A DNA stretch of 64,000 nucleotides from assembly GCF_042683045.1 (NCBI RefSeq), contig NZ_JBHUIT010000002.1, forward strand, positions 310,001-374,000, in the 5' to 3' direction. The stretch's first letter is position 1, and each line of letters opens with the position of its first letter. Source of the stretch: Luteolibacter algae (GTDB lineage Bacteria > Verrucomicrobiota > Verrucomicrobiia > Verrucomicrobiales > Akkermansiaceae). Positions 16,923 through 26,569 of the stretch are shown here, piece after piece. The notes beneath the pieces were generated by a model, which saw only the letters and a list, made by a program, of their open reading frames with translations, was not told where the DNA came from and searched no databases. The translations under genes were made by a program, and so were the position numbers.

Positions 16923-18002
16923 TTATTTAGATTTCTTTAGGAAGGGTTTTTTCACGACGACAGCTTTGAACCGGCGACCGCGGACATCAATGAGCAGCTC
17001 TGTGCCAACCTTTGCCGAAGCGGCTGGTAGGTAAGCCAGACCGATGCCTTGTGCGAGCGTGGGCGAGAGCGCACCACTGGACAGCTCGCCAAGAGCCTTT
17101 CCATCTGAGCTCAAAACCGGGTAATGAGGCCGGGGCGGCGGGCCTTTTTCGGTCATCTGGATGGCAGCCAATTTATAATCAACGCCGTTCTGTTTTTCCG
17201 CGAGAAGCGCCTCCCGGCCAATGAACACGGGCTTTTCAAGATCGCAGAAGTATTCGAGCCCGGCTGCGATCGGCGAGCGGTCTTTCGACAGATCATTCCC
17301 ATTGAGGGGATAGCACATCTCCAGGCGCAATGTGTCCCGGGCGCCGAGACCACATGGTGTGGCTCCCGCATCGATGAAATCCTGAAACCATCTAGCTCCC
17401 TCCTTGGCCGGACAGAAAAATTCATAGCCATCCTCGCCCGTGTAGCCGGTGCGGCACACGATGTCGCCCGCGGCGGTTTTAGAAATGCAATTCCTGGGGG
17501 GGAGTGACTCTTCAGGGAACAATTTTGAAAAAATCGTGGAAGATTCCGGTCCTTGGATTGCCAGGCCTGCCCAAGCGTCGGATTCATTTCGTAAAGAAAC
17601 GCCTTGATCGAGATGTTTTTGTAGCCAAGCGACGTCTTCGGCAATCATCGAGGCGTTGACCACCAGTAATGTTTCTTCCGTGGAGATGCGGTAAGCAATG
17701 AGGTCATCGATGATCCCACCTTTTTCATCGAGCATGAGGGTGTATTGACCTTGTCCGGGAGATAGCTTCGAAAGATTGTTGGTCAGGATTTTATCCAGCC
17801 AGGCGAGATGATCTATGCCGGAGACAAAGAGCTGTCCCATATGGGAAATATCAAAAATACCGGCTTTTTGGCGAACGGCCGCGTGCTCGCTGAGGATGGA
17901 GGAATATTGGACTGGCATAGACCAGCCGCCGAAGGGGATAAGACGCGCCCCGAGGGCGATATGAGCGGCTTCGAGTGGTGAGTGCAGGACAGGTTCGGAC
18001 AC
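16923..18002 (-). CDS. gcvT: Glycine cleavage system aminomethyltransferase (T protein)
   Basis: Tetrahydrofolate-dependent aminomethyltransferase. Conserved stretches are IPFGGWSMPVQY, AGIFDISHMGQL, LTNNLSKLSPGQGQYTLML with GGIIDDLIAYR, CRTGYTGEDGYE and LGARDTLRLEMCYPLNGNDL. The frame is open to 18137, but that extension overlaps the divergent rhomboid-like gene and has no family similarity. A GTG at 18002 gives 359 residues, close to the family length, and leaves a 62-base intergenic space. No glycine riboswitch fits in this space. It is transcribed before gcvH. Confidence 0.9.
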   Translation of the reverse strand: MSEPVLHSPLEAAHIALGARLIPFGGWSMPVQYSSILSEHAAVRQKAGIFDISHMGQLFVSGIDHLAWLDKILTNNLSKLSPGQGQYTLMLDEKGGIIDDLIAYRISTEETLLVVNASMIAEDVAWLQKHLDQGVSLRNESDAWAGLAIQGPESSTIFSKLFPEESLPPRNCISKTAAGDIVCRTGYTGEDGYEFFCPAKEGARWFQDFIDAGATPCGLGARDTLRLEMCYPLNGNDLSKDRSPIAAGLEYFCDLEKPVFIGREALLAEKQNGVDYKLAAIQMTEKGPPPRPHYPVLSSDGKALGELSSGALSPTLAQGIGLAYLPAASAKVGTELLIDVRGRRFKAVVVKKPFLKKSK

Positions 18003-18064
18003 GGATGTAGACTGCTGGTGCGGGAGGGGCTTGTCAATCGGGTGTGGGTGGCAGAGAGTCTGCA

Positions 18065-18847
18065 ATGCAGTTTTTGGATAAATGGGAGAGAAAACTTGGC
18101 TGGATGTCATTTCCAGGTTTGTTGAGATATTACGCACTGTTTCACGTGCTGGTTTTCGTACTGCAATTCGTCAATCCATATATAGGCAAGGTTCTGGAAT
18201 TCGATCGCGATAAAATTCTATCCGGTGAGCTATGGAGGATGGTGACGTTTCTCGTGGCCGACAGCGGCTTCAGGGGTCAGGGCGGGTTTGCCATACTATT
18301 CCTCATTTTCATGGTGATGATCGCATTCATGATGAGCGATGCACTGGAGGGCGCCTGGGGCACCTTTAAAACAAGTTTCTTCTACTACACCGGTTTTCTC
18401 GGGCTATTGATCGCAAATTTTATTTATGAAACTCCGATGCCGGGTAGTGGCTTTTTTGTATATACCTCCGCATTTTTCGCATTTGCCACCCTGTTTCCCA
18501 AGGTGGAATTTCTGATGTTTTTCATTTTGCCCGTTCAAGTGCGTTGGTTGGCAATAGTCATAGGTGCTGTGCAATTGCTGGCGCTCTTGTCCCAGCCGCT
18601 CTACATAGGATTTTTGGTTCTGGGGTTTGGGAATTACCTGCTGTGGGCGGGGATCCCGGCGATGCGTGGCCATGCGAAAGTGAGGGAAAATGCGACGCGT
18701 CGCAAAAAGTTCGAAGGAGGCTTGTCCAAAGGGACGGAAGCTTTTCACCGCTGTGCTGTGTGCAAAAGAACGGAAATTTCCAACCCTGAACTCGAATTCC
18801 GCATGGCCGGCGACGGCGAAGAATATTGTCTGGAGCACCTTGACTAG
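18065..18847 (+). CDS. Rhomboid-like membrane protein lacking the catalytic motif, with Cys/His C-terminus
   Basis: 260 residues; the ATG at 18065 is preferred over a GTG at 18044. About six hydrophobic segments lie in residues 20-205, and the early GELWRMVTFLV corresponds to the rhomboid QPWRLVT element. At the position of the catalytic GxSG, the sequence reads GSGFFVYTSAFFAFATLF (about 127-143) without a clear GxSG, and no catalytic His helix is recognisable, so a non-proteolytic rhomboid-like role is inferred. The cytosolic tail holds C230xxC233 and C255xxH258, a possible zinc-binding knuckle. It is upstream of TPR and comEC genes on the same strand. Confidence 0.7.
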   Translation: MQFLDKWERKLGWMSFPGLLRYYALFHVLVFVLQFVNPYIGKVLEFDRDKILSGELWRMVTFLVADSGFRGQGGFAILFLIFMVMIAFMMSDALEGAWGTFKTSFFYYTGFLGLLIANFIYETPMPGSGFFVYTSAFFAFATLFPKVEFLMFFILPVQVRWLAIVIGAVQLLALLSQPLYIGFLVLGFGNYLLWAGIPAMRGHAKVRENATRRKKFEGGLSKGTEAFHRCAVCKRTEISNPELEFRMAGDGEEYCLEHLD

Positions 18848-18894
18848 TGAAATTTTTCTTTTCCTAAGTCACGGTATGTTCAAATTAGAAGAAT

Positions 18895-19581
18895 ATGACG
18901 AAGTTTATCAGCATTCTTATTCTTGCGGCGTTGGTCGCAGGGAGTTGGTTTATGTTTTATAAAGCCGGAGAGGAAGTGAGGATCCTTAACGAGCAGATTG
19001 ACGTTGCATATAACCAAGGGGACCCGGAAGAGATTGTTCCGGAGCTGAAAACGAAAGCCCAGGGGCTCGAAAATCAACGGGTGCTCAATGGAGTGCTGCT
19101 TGCTTTCCTGAGTGCGGGCCTGGCAGGAATCGTTGTCGTATCATGGTTGGTGCCAATGTTTGCCAACAAACTCACCCACGCGGTCTACGACAGTGGGGAA
19201 GAAGTCGAGGCGGACCCGTTTCATGATGCGAGATCGTTTATGGCGCAGGGAGAGTATGATGCCGCTATCGAATCATTCAAGCTGGCCGCCGAGCAAGATC
19301 CACTCAATCGGATGCCATGGGTGGAAATTGCCAAGATCCAACGGGTGCATCTGGAGAATCCTCCGGCAGCCATTGAAACTCTCAGAACGGCAATCGAAGG
19401 CCAGGCATGGGAAGAAAACGATGCTGCCTTTCTCATGTTCCGTCTGGCGGAGTTATATGATGAGGATATGGGTGACAGAATGTCCGCGAGTATGATTATG
19501 GAGCAGGTTATCCAGCAGTTTCCGGATTCACGGCATGCCGGTAACGCGAGAAACAAGCTCCGCGATTGGAGTGCCGTTTAG
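18895..19581 (+). CDS. TPR-containing membrane protein
   Basis: 228 residues. An N-terminal transmembrane segment (about 4-22) and a second one (about 64-87) enclose a roughly 40-residue charged loop with coiled-coil character. The C-terminal half (about 105-220) contains tetratricopeptide-like repeats (ARSFMAQGEYDAAIESFKLAAEQDP, PPAAIETLRTAIE, AASMIMEQVIQQFPDSRHAGNARNKL-like), usually a protein-interaction scaffold. It lies 6 bases upstream of the comEC start and is probably cotranscribed with it. The function is not established. Confidence 0.75.
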   Translation: MTKFISILILAALVAGSWFMFYKAGEEVRILNEQIDVAYNQGDPEEIVPELKTKAQGLENQRVLNGVLLAFLSAGLAGIVVVSWLVPMFANKLTHAVYDSGEEVEADPFHDARSFMAQGEYDAAIESFKLAAEQDPLNRMPWVEIAKIQRVHLENPPAAIETLRTAIEGQAWEENDAAFLMFRLAELYDEDMGDRMSASMIMEQVIQQFPDSRHAGNARNKLRDWSAV

Positions 19582-19587
19582 TGGTTG

Positions 19588-21840
19588 ATGGTCACCACGT
19601 TGAGATCATTCTGGGTCAAAAGGCCCTTGTTTGTGATGGCTGCCATCTTGGTGGCCATCATTTGTATCGGCGAGTGGAATACTGCCTGGCAGTGGGTGGG
19701 TATCATTGGATTCCCGCTTTTTATCGGTAGTTTCGGAGGCTGGCGCTCCGCGGTTTTCATCGGATTGACGGCTATACTTCTGAGCCAGAGCCTGAAGTGG
19801 CGGGATGGCGTGCAAGCGCGTGATGAGGCTAGGTTTGCCAAACTCGGGATCGCTACGGCGGAAGCAGTTTTATTGGAAGATGCGGTGGGCTCGGAGGGCA
19901 GTTGGAGCGCGACTGCCCGACTCAACGGAGCAGGGGACAGGGGTGAGAAAGTGCGCTGGTCCGGCAGTGGCACCCCACCTCCGGCGGGAACATTTCTAAA
20001 AGCGGCAGGTGAGTTCCATCCATTCACGGAGGAGAGGAATCCTGGAACTTTGGATCGTGCGAAGAGGCTTCGGAATGAGGGAGTCGTCGCCATTTTCCGG
20101 GCCAATGGAATGCGCTCCGAACAATGGGTGGGGCCGATTTCCGGCTGGGGCGCTAGGATCAAAGGCACATTTAGGAAAGGAATCGTGGCCGGTCTCGATG
20201 AAGACGGCTCCAAAGCGAAATTGATCCGGGCGGTCGTATTGGGTGAGAAATCGCCGGATTCGGTGGAGCTTATGAGAAATTTCCGCGAAAGCGGCACCCT
20301 CCATGTCTTCACCGTGAGTGGTCTCCACGTGGCGATGGTGGGTGGCATGATATGGTTTCTGCTCAAGTGGATCGGGCTGCCATTGCGGTGGGCGGTGCCG
20401 GTGATCTGTGCGGGCATGTTCGGCTACGTCTGGCTGACAGGGAGCGGTGCTGCGGCCACCCGTGCGGCGTGGATGGGCACGGTTTTCCTCGGCGCCTTTG
20501 TATTCAGGCGAAAAGCGGATCTTCTCAATTCTCTCGGACTGGTGATGCTGTTGATGTTGGTATGGGATCCGCGGATGATCCGTATGCCCGGAGTGCAGTT
20601 ATCCTACGGTGTGGTTTCGGCTATTGGCTTGGGGACAGTGGCCGCGAGGCGTTTCTTTTCCTGGATAGCCGAAGAGGAGGATCTTCTGCCGAAAAGTGAA
20701 ATGACGTGGTGGCAGCGGAAGTGGCTGACCTTGCGGCAGAAACTCGCAGGGGGGCTGGCGGTATCACTTGCCGCATCCATTGGATCAGCACCTTTGACGA
20801 TATTTCATTTCGGGATCGTCACGCCGATTTCCGTCATAGCTACTGTTGTGCTAGTAGTTCAAGTGCACGTTATGCTGGCGGTGGCGCTAGGCTCGGCAAT
20901 GATTTATCCAATCTGGGATGGCGGCGCAAAATACCTGAATACGGGGAACGCGGTTATTGCCACGCTTTGTGGGAAAACCGCCGGGATGTTCGCCAGTATA
21001 CCGGGGGCGTGGGCTTCGACAGATTTTCCAGAGCGTGATACCCTGGTGATCTATGATCTCGATTTCGGGGCTTCTGCGGCATGCTTTGCATCCACTACCA
21101 GAAATGCAGTATTGATCGATTCAGGCGGGAATTTCAATCTCCGTCGTGAGATTGGCAGCTCGCTACGGAGACTGGGCCTGGAGCCGGATTCCGTGATTTT
21201 TACCCATGCGGATTCCGGACATATCGCTGGTATTGAGCCGATGCTGGAGATGTTCCCCCTCAAGCAGGTGGCTCTCGGTGTGGAGCGCAGCGGCCGCTCT
21301 GTGGCTGAAGAATGGGCACAGGCTGATCCTGCGGATCCGGTAGTGATTCTCCCAAGGACCGGAGATAGGATTGAGCTCGGGGGAAATGTCCGGGCCGATG
21401 TTTTGCTCTCTCCCCACGATAAAACTCTGGGATCATTGGCGGATGATCGCGTAATGGTGCTGATGCTACATTGGCATGAATGGAAATTGCTATGGATGAG
21501 CGATGCCGGGCGGCTCAGTGAGCGGGAGCTTTTGGGGAAAAAGCTTGATCTGAAAGCGGATCTTATCATCTCCGGCCTCCATGAGAGCGATCTCAGTTTG
21601 GGCTCGGAGTTCGTAGCTGCTGTCGATCCTGCAGCTATCGTGATAGCCCGTCCGGCCGGAAGTGAAATGGATCGCTTGAGGGAATCCCAAGTCACCGGGT
21701 GGGTCCAGAGCGGGCGGCTGGTGATCGATCAGAAATCAACCGGAGGATTGACTATCAGCCGGACTAGAACAGGCGGGCTATTGATCGAGGGATATCTGGA
21801 TGGTTCCCAAATTGTCCTGAGAGATCCCTCATCCCGCTAA
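19588..21840 (+). CDS. comEC: ComEC/Rec2-family DNA-uptake channel protein
   Basis: 750 residues; the ATG at 19588 is preferred over the adjacent TTG. Order of parts: N-terminal membrane helices, a DUF4131-type soluble domain (about 75-205), the Competence domain with FRESGTLHVFTVSGLHVAMVGG (about 230-252) and several helices, then a C-terminal metallo-beta-lactamase-like domain (from about 490). The metal motif of that domain reads H540-A-D542-S-G544-H545, where the usual pattern is HxDxDH, so the second aspartate is replaced by glycine. ComEC transports single-stranded DNA across the inner membrane during transformation. Confidence 0.87.
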   Translation: MVTTLRSFWVKRPLFVMAAILVAIICIGEWNTAWQWVGIIGFPLFIGSFGGWRSAVFIGLTAILLSQSLKWRDGVQARDEARFAKLGIATAEAVLLEDAVGSEGSWSATARLNGAGDRGEKVRWSGSGTPPPAGTFLKAAGEFHPFTEERNPGTLDRAKRLRNEGVVAIFRANGMRSEQWVGPISGWGARIKGTFRKGIVAGLDEDGSKAKLIRAVVLGEKSPDSVELMRNFRESGTLHVFTVSGLHVAMVGGMIWFLLKWIGLPLRWAVPVICAGMFGYVWLTGSGAAATRAAWMGTVFLGAFVFRRKADLLNSLGLVMLLMLVWDPRMIRMPGVQLSYGVVSAIGLGTVAARRFFSWIAEEEDLLPKSEMTWWQRKWLTLRQKLAGGLAVSLAASIGSAPLTIFHFGIVTPISVIATVVLVVQVHVMLAVALGSAMIYPIWDGGAKYLNTGNAVIATLCGKTAGMFASIPGAWASTDFPERDTLVIYDLDFGASAACFASTTRNAVLIDSGGNFNLRREIGSSLRRLGLEPDSVIFTHADSGHIAGIEPMLEMFPLKQVALGVERSGRSVAEEWAQADPADPVVILPRTGDRIELGGNVRADVLLSPHDKTLGSLADDRVMVLMLHWHEWKLLWMSDAGRLSERELLGKKLDLKADLIISGLHESDLSLGSEFVAAVDPAAIVIARPAGSEMDRLRESQVTGWVQSGRLVIDQKSTGGLTISRTRTGGLLIEGYLDGSQIVLRDPSSR

Positions 21841-21846
21841 GTGCGA

Positions 21847-22542
21847 TCAGGGAGTTACTGGTTCAGGCATTTCAAAATCCGCGACTGCGTTTACAGCCGG
21901 GATGTCCGTATCGGGCATACTGGTGACGAAGATGAACTGTCGGGAATTTGGATCATGCCTCCACATTGTATTCACAAGCATTTTTTGTTCCCGGGATTTT
22001 GGTGCCTGATAGTCCAATCTCACGGAGTATCCACCTTTCTCCTTACTTGGCGCTTTCGTCCTGACGATCGCTCCGGGCTTGAGGAGCAGGGTTTCCGTCC
22101 CGATCTTTCCACCGACAAGATTGCGCGTGGTATTGATCCACATCATACTTCCCAGTGGGAAGGAGGAATCAATGGTGACTTTTGAAACGGTGATCGGCAG
22201 CCCCTTTTGCTTGGGGTTGGGATAGACCAGGAGGATGAATTTGCGATCGTTTTCGGTGAGTTTGAGATTCACTGTATCGCCGGCGGGAGTCTCGGGAGGA
22301 AGCACTCTCTTATCGGAAAAACGAACGACATACTCGCCACTTGGCGGGTCGAGAGGAGTGGACAGGTTCATGCTGGGCATCGGGACCTCGATAACCTTGT
22401 CGGCGACATGGGCGAACATTACGTCCGGCGCTCCTGCGGGAGGATTAAAGTAAACGCAACGCATGATTTTCTCCGCACAGTAGGATGTGGCACTGCTTAG
22501 AAAAAGGAGGGTGAATAGGAGTGGGAGTCTTCTGGAAAACAT
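21847..22542 (-). CDS. Secreted hypothetical protein
   Basis: 231 residues from the ATG at 22542, which starts a clear signal peptide (MFSRRLPLLFTLLFLSSATSYCA). The frame is open further upstream to 22617, but that part overlaps the 3-prime end of the upstream gene and lacks a signal. The mature part is rich in beta-prone segments, prolines and lysines, with no cysteine pattern or recognised domain. The sequence TSYC before the cleavage point is not a good lipobox. It follows the Verru_Chthon protein A gene by 50 bases and may be coexpressed. No family is assigned. Confidence 0.6.
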   Translation of the reverse strand: MFSRRLPLLFTLLFLSSATSYCAEKIMRCVYFNPPAGAPDVMFAHVADKVIEVPMPSMNLSTPLDPPSGEYVVRFSDKRVLPPETPAGDTVNLKLTENDRKFILLVYPNPKQKGLPITVSKVTIDSSFPLGSMMWINTTRNLVGGKIGTETLLLKPGAIVRTKAPSKEKGGYSVRLDYQAPKSREQKMLVNTMWRHDPNSRQFIFVTSMPDTDIPAVNAVADFEMPEPVTP

Positions 22543-22592
22543 GAAGGGTCGGGTTTTGGATTTTGGATACTGATTTATAAAAATGGGGTGAA

Positions 22593-25500
22593 TCAGATTT
22601 CCTTGGAGCTTAGCCACCGGAAGGAAACAATTTCGAATTTCCTCCCGAAACGCTGGTTCACCTCGTTCAATGATTGGGAAGGATTGAAGTCATTTGCATC
22701 ATCCGCCGCTGCGGCCGGATCCGTTTCATCCACAAAATTGGGCGATCTGGTTACGATCACTTCGCACCAGGCGGTCGCGGAGATTTGGTTATTCTCATCA
22801 CGGGCATCACCGTAGGCCCGTATCACAAAGGTATCGTCCCGGACTGTGAGTAATGGTGCGATGGGAGTTAGAACATCCGCTTGTCGGGTCCAGCCCGGAA
22901 GGCCTTCGGTGATCCATCCTTCCGCGGCTTCCTGAAATGCGTAATCTGCGGATGAGCCTGGGAAGGCTGTGATCTCACGGCCAGTTTGAAGATTTCTGAA
23001 AGGGTTGAGAGCGCCCGACTCTTTGGCGAGATTATTGAGTGCGGCTTGGATGGTCCCTCCCAGGGCGAGCTCTTTCTCCGAGCTGCTGGAGGTTAGTTTC
23101 CGGTTGATAAACTCAGATAGGGAGAGAAAGGGGCCGCGCTCTTTTACCTGAGCGACAATATACTCGGCGAGAGCATCAATCTGCTGATCCGAAAAGCTCC
23201 GATAGCCAGAGAACTCGTTGGCTCCCGAGAAGCCGGAACGGCCGCTTTTCGAGCTCTCACTGTCGCCGGCCACAGAGGTGCGGGTGAATGGGAACTGATC
23301 ATCGTTGTCATCGAGGGAAACTGACCAGTTACTGTCGGTGCCATTGATGTGAGGAATTTCCGCGCCACGGCGGTTGCGCAAAAAAGCTTTCCACGCGGTG
23401 AGCGAAGTGGAATTTACATTGAACATGCCGTCTACGCTGATCCGGGAGGCAATTGTAAGGTAGGACTCATCTCCAGTCACATCGTCGGAAGTATTCTGGG
23501 GATCTACGAGCACTGAAGGCTTGTATTGGGCATTTGGCAGCGGATCGGTGCCTTTGGCGAATCGCTCGTAGACTGCCGAAGGGGAGCTTGTGGAGCTGGA
23601 GTTCCAATCTCCCAGCTTCGGAGCAATGGAAGAGACAAACCAGTCATCGAAGAGGATGTTGTTCATCACATAGGATTCATCATACTGGGTGGCTTTCGCG
23701 TCGGGAAAGAGCACGGTCTGGTTTGCAGGGATCAGCGGTTGGGCGGAACTGTTTGCAATGGGATTGGAAGCAAAAGGAGCCTGGTAATTATCGTAATGAA
23801 TGTGCAGGTGCTTCAGCTCCGCCAAAGATTGCAAGGGCTGCAGGGGGAGCTCTGCGATGACGGCGTGTGTGAGGCCGGTCAGAGGGGTGGAACCCGTCAC
23901 GATAAAGCTGTTGTGGGATGCTGTCTCGGAAGGGAAATAGCTATCGATAGGCGTTAGCGGTGTGATAGCGATATTATATGGAGCATTGACAGGATTGTTC
24001 ATGCCCTTGTAGGTGCCGCCGTATCGGTTCTCAAAGAAAGTCCCGACAGACGAGTGGAGGGCCAAAGGATTGTTCATGATCAATCCACGTGTCTGGTAAC
24101 CTCCCTTGGTTTTTCCGATATATCTTTCTGAGGTTCGTAATGAGATTTCGGATGCCATGAAAGCATTGGGGCTACTCTCCGCAGCTCCCAGAGTCGTGGC
24201 AGTGAGCTCTCCCGCAGCAAAGCTTTTATAAACATCCGTATCCTGGACATCATTGGTGGAAAACTGGAATCGCTGGCTTCCGATCCAGGCGGTTCTATCC
24301 TGGCCGTCCTGGTCGTCTGACGTGTTCTCAGTCTTTGCCAGGATGTAGAAGAGATTGTTGAATTTGGAAGTGCCATTGGTCAAAGTCGCCGTGGCGGAAA
24401 AAGTATCACTGGGCTCGCCGGTTACTTTTTCCACAGTCGTTCCATTATCTCTGAAAAACGGGATATTGATCCCCCCATCTGTCCGGACACCGGGTTGCAG
24501 CGTGATGTACTGAACCTTGTTCCAGCGCGAGGGTTTGATCGGTGTGTTATCTGCCGGGCTGAAAATCCGGCTTTCACCGGCGCCCATCGGCCCGCCTATA
24601 TCGATCTCAAGCGAGGTGGACTCGACAATATTTTTATTGTTGTTCGCGGGATAATCGGGATCGAGTGTCATGAGATCCTCCATCGTCATTTCCGGGAGAT
24701 TTGTGGTTCCGATGGTGAATTTGAATTTATAGTTGGTAAAGTTTGTGAGCCGGATCCCGAGTTTGTCCCGTTCCAAGGTCACATTGTATGGATTCCAAAG
24801 CGTGATCACGGGAGTGGCAAGAATATGAGGATGATATTTACCGAATGCCGGGTCTGCCGGATCGGTGATACGCTCTGCAGAGTAGCTGAGGATCCAGTAG
24901 ATCCGGGCGGCAAGTGGCATACGGGTCACGCGGTCCCGTCCGGCGGAGGCAAAGGGAGCTTCGTGAAAATCCTCGTGAAACGAGGGCATGCGGACGTTGC
25001 CGCTACCGTTCGAGCCGCTGATGTATTTGTATTGTGTCGCAAAATCGACCAGCGAGCTCCATGTGGTGACAGGATTAGACGTGCCAGCTCCGGAGGACAC
25101 CAGAGTTTCCGCCCAAGGGTATAGCAAGGAACCGTTCGCAAGTGTATCGTTGCTCGTCACCTTCTTCACCGAAGAATGCTGACCCGGTTTGATATGAAGT
25201 AGAGGCAGATTACTGCTCGGAAGTGAGTTCCAGTTCTCGGTAAACAGCGAGAGATCTTTTCTCCAGCCACCGGTCGCCGTATTGGTCAGGAGACCTTTGG
25301 AATAAGCAGAAAGATGGTGGAAGTTTTTATAGGACGGGCGGTCGGATTGGCCAGCCGCTGTGGTGATCAGATCCAATGTGCCATTCGTGAGAGCAAGATT
25401 GATCCTGGCTGGCTCGTCATCGGGAAATTCCAAGTATTCCAGGTCAGGAAAGCCATCGCTTTTGACATGTTTCACCGCAGTGATCACATCGCTATCAGTA

Positions 25501-26208
25501 TTCTGTCTACTGTGTATTCTAACCTTCTGGTTCTCGCCGGAGACCCACCAGCCAAAAGCTCCATTGGTTTTGTCCTCGCTGTCTTTGGTGAATGTCGGGT
25601 TCACATACACATGCTGTGATTTCAGATTTGGGATTTTATTCTTGGATACCGTTTTCGGAAGGGAGTCTGCCGAAGGCTGGTCCGGCGTGCTGCCTGGGCC
25701 GACAAGCATAATTTTTCCCGAGGAGCCCTTGCTCAGATTCGGGGCTTCGTCGGGATCGGACGATCTCAGTATCGTCAAGGCCGGAGACCAGCCAGCCGAG
25801 AAACCGGCCATCACTTGACGAAGCGTCCTCAGGCAGGACGGTAGCATCGCCTTTCTGGAATTTCGTGGAATATTCCGGAGAAATGGGAAGGCCATCATCT
25901 TGGCGATCGGTTCCTTCCCAACTTTTCCAAACTCCGGTGGCAGGGTAGGAGTCGCTGGTGGAATTTGCCAACGAAGCGGGCGCGGTTACCTGGGTGTCAC
26001 TTCCGGCCAGTCGCTGTAATTCGTTGATGGCGAGCATGGCCGCGAGCCTCGCGTTTGCCCTGGCGATGAGCATGTCATTGCCCTTGCTCTGCTTGCGGAG
26101 CTCGATCGTGGAGAGACTGAGAAGCCCGAGTGCTATAATGGTTAGAAGAACCATCAGGGTTAGTGTCACAACTAACGCAAAGCCGTGCTTATGTTTGGTG
26201 TTTCTCAT
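22593..26208 (-). pseudogene. Verru_Chthon cassette protein A, frameshifted
   Basis: The N-terminal piece starts at 26208 with a class III-like leader and hydrophobic helix (HGFALVVTLTLMVLLTIIALGLLSLS), as in PilX/prepilin-like proteins, and runs to a stop at 25636. The remainder is read one frame over from about 25790 down to 22593. Both pieces fit one protein: frame 1 gives GRFLGWLVSGLDDTEIV and frame 2 continues with RSSDPDEAPNLSKGSSG. The whole interval is 3616 bases, 1205 codons plus one, so a single extra base near 25755-25790 explains it. The intact protein would have about 1204 residues, matching Verru_Chthon cassette protein A. No cassette B, C or D genes are seen next to it. Sequence error is not excluded. 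Confidence 0.72.
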
Positions 26209-26551
26209 GAATAAATGTTAAGGTTTTTTATTTGAATTCATGTAAATATATATGACCTCTCCCAATTGCGATTTCGGGAAGTAACCGAATTTTTACATGT
26301 TAATATCGCGATCAACGTATCGGGAAAGCAGGAACAAGTAATAGATGTGATTCCGTAATATTTATTCGCTTTTACGCAATTGAGGGCGTCAAATTGTTAA
26401 CAAAATATAAATCTCCCGCAGTGTTCTGGCGAATCTGCGAACATTAAATACGGATCTGTTGGTAGACATCCTCGTAGTCGCGCCTGAATATCAGGGTTCA
26501 TCCTAGGTTTTGGATCCAGGAGAGTCTTGAAATGCAAAATATTAAAATTAA
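26209..26551. other. AT-rich divergent intergenic region
   Basis: About 340 bases between the divergent Verru_Chthon A and PEP-CTERM genes. It is clearly more AT-rich than its surroundings and must hold promoters for both directions, but no confident -35/-10 pair was identified. Its last part contains the purine-rich AGGAGAG (26518-26524) and the first copy of a 20-bp tandem duplication. No conserved gene is visible. Confidence 0.6.
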
Positions 26552-26569
26552 ATGCAAAATATGAAAATT
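26530..26569 (+). repeat. 20-bp tandem duplication over a translation start
   Basis: AAATGCAAAATATTAAAATT (26530-26549) is directly followed by AAATGCAAAATATGAAAATT (26550-26569), which differs at one base. The duplication contains the start codon of the PEP-CTERM gene, so two equivalent ATGs exist at 26532 and 26552 in different frames, and a third at 26561. Confidence 0.9.
26532..26564 (+). CDS. Putative 10-codon upstream ORF in the PEP-CTERM leader
   Basis: ATG at 26532 stands 7 bases after the Shine-Dalgarno-like AGGAGAG (26518-26524). It encodes ten residues (MQNIKIKCKI) and ends with TGA at 26562-26564. That stop overlaps the ATG at 26561 in the classic ATGA arrangement of translational coupling. 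The ORF arises from the tandem duplication. Whether it is translated is unknown. Confidence 0.4.
   Translation: MQNIKIKCKI

Noticed and set aside
18003..18064. Glycine riboswitch upstream of gcvT
   Set aside because: The 62-base gap is too short for the aptamer and no conserved glycine-riboswitch core was found.
18003..18137. Extended N-terminus of GcvT up to 18137
   Set aside because: It overlaps the divergent rhomboid-like gene and exceeds the normal family length without similarity.
26521..26564. PEP-CTERM leader read as a simple artefact of repeat assembly
   Set aside because: Not accepted as the only explanation: the two copies differ at one base and the ATGA overlap is exact. The possibility remains and is noted as a check.
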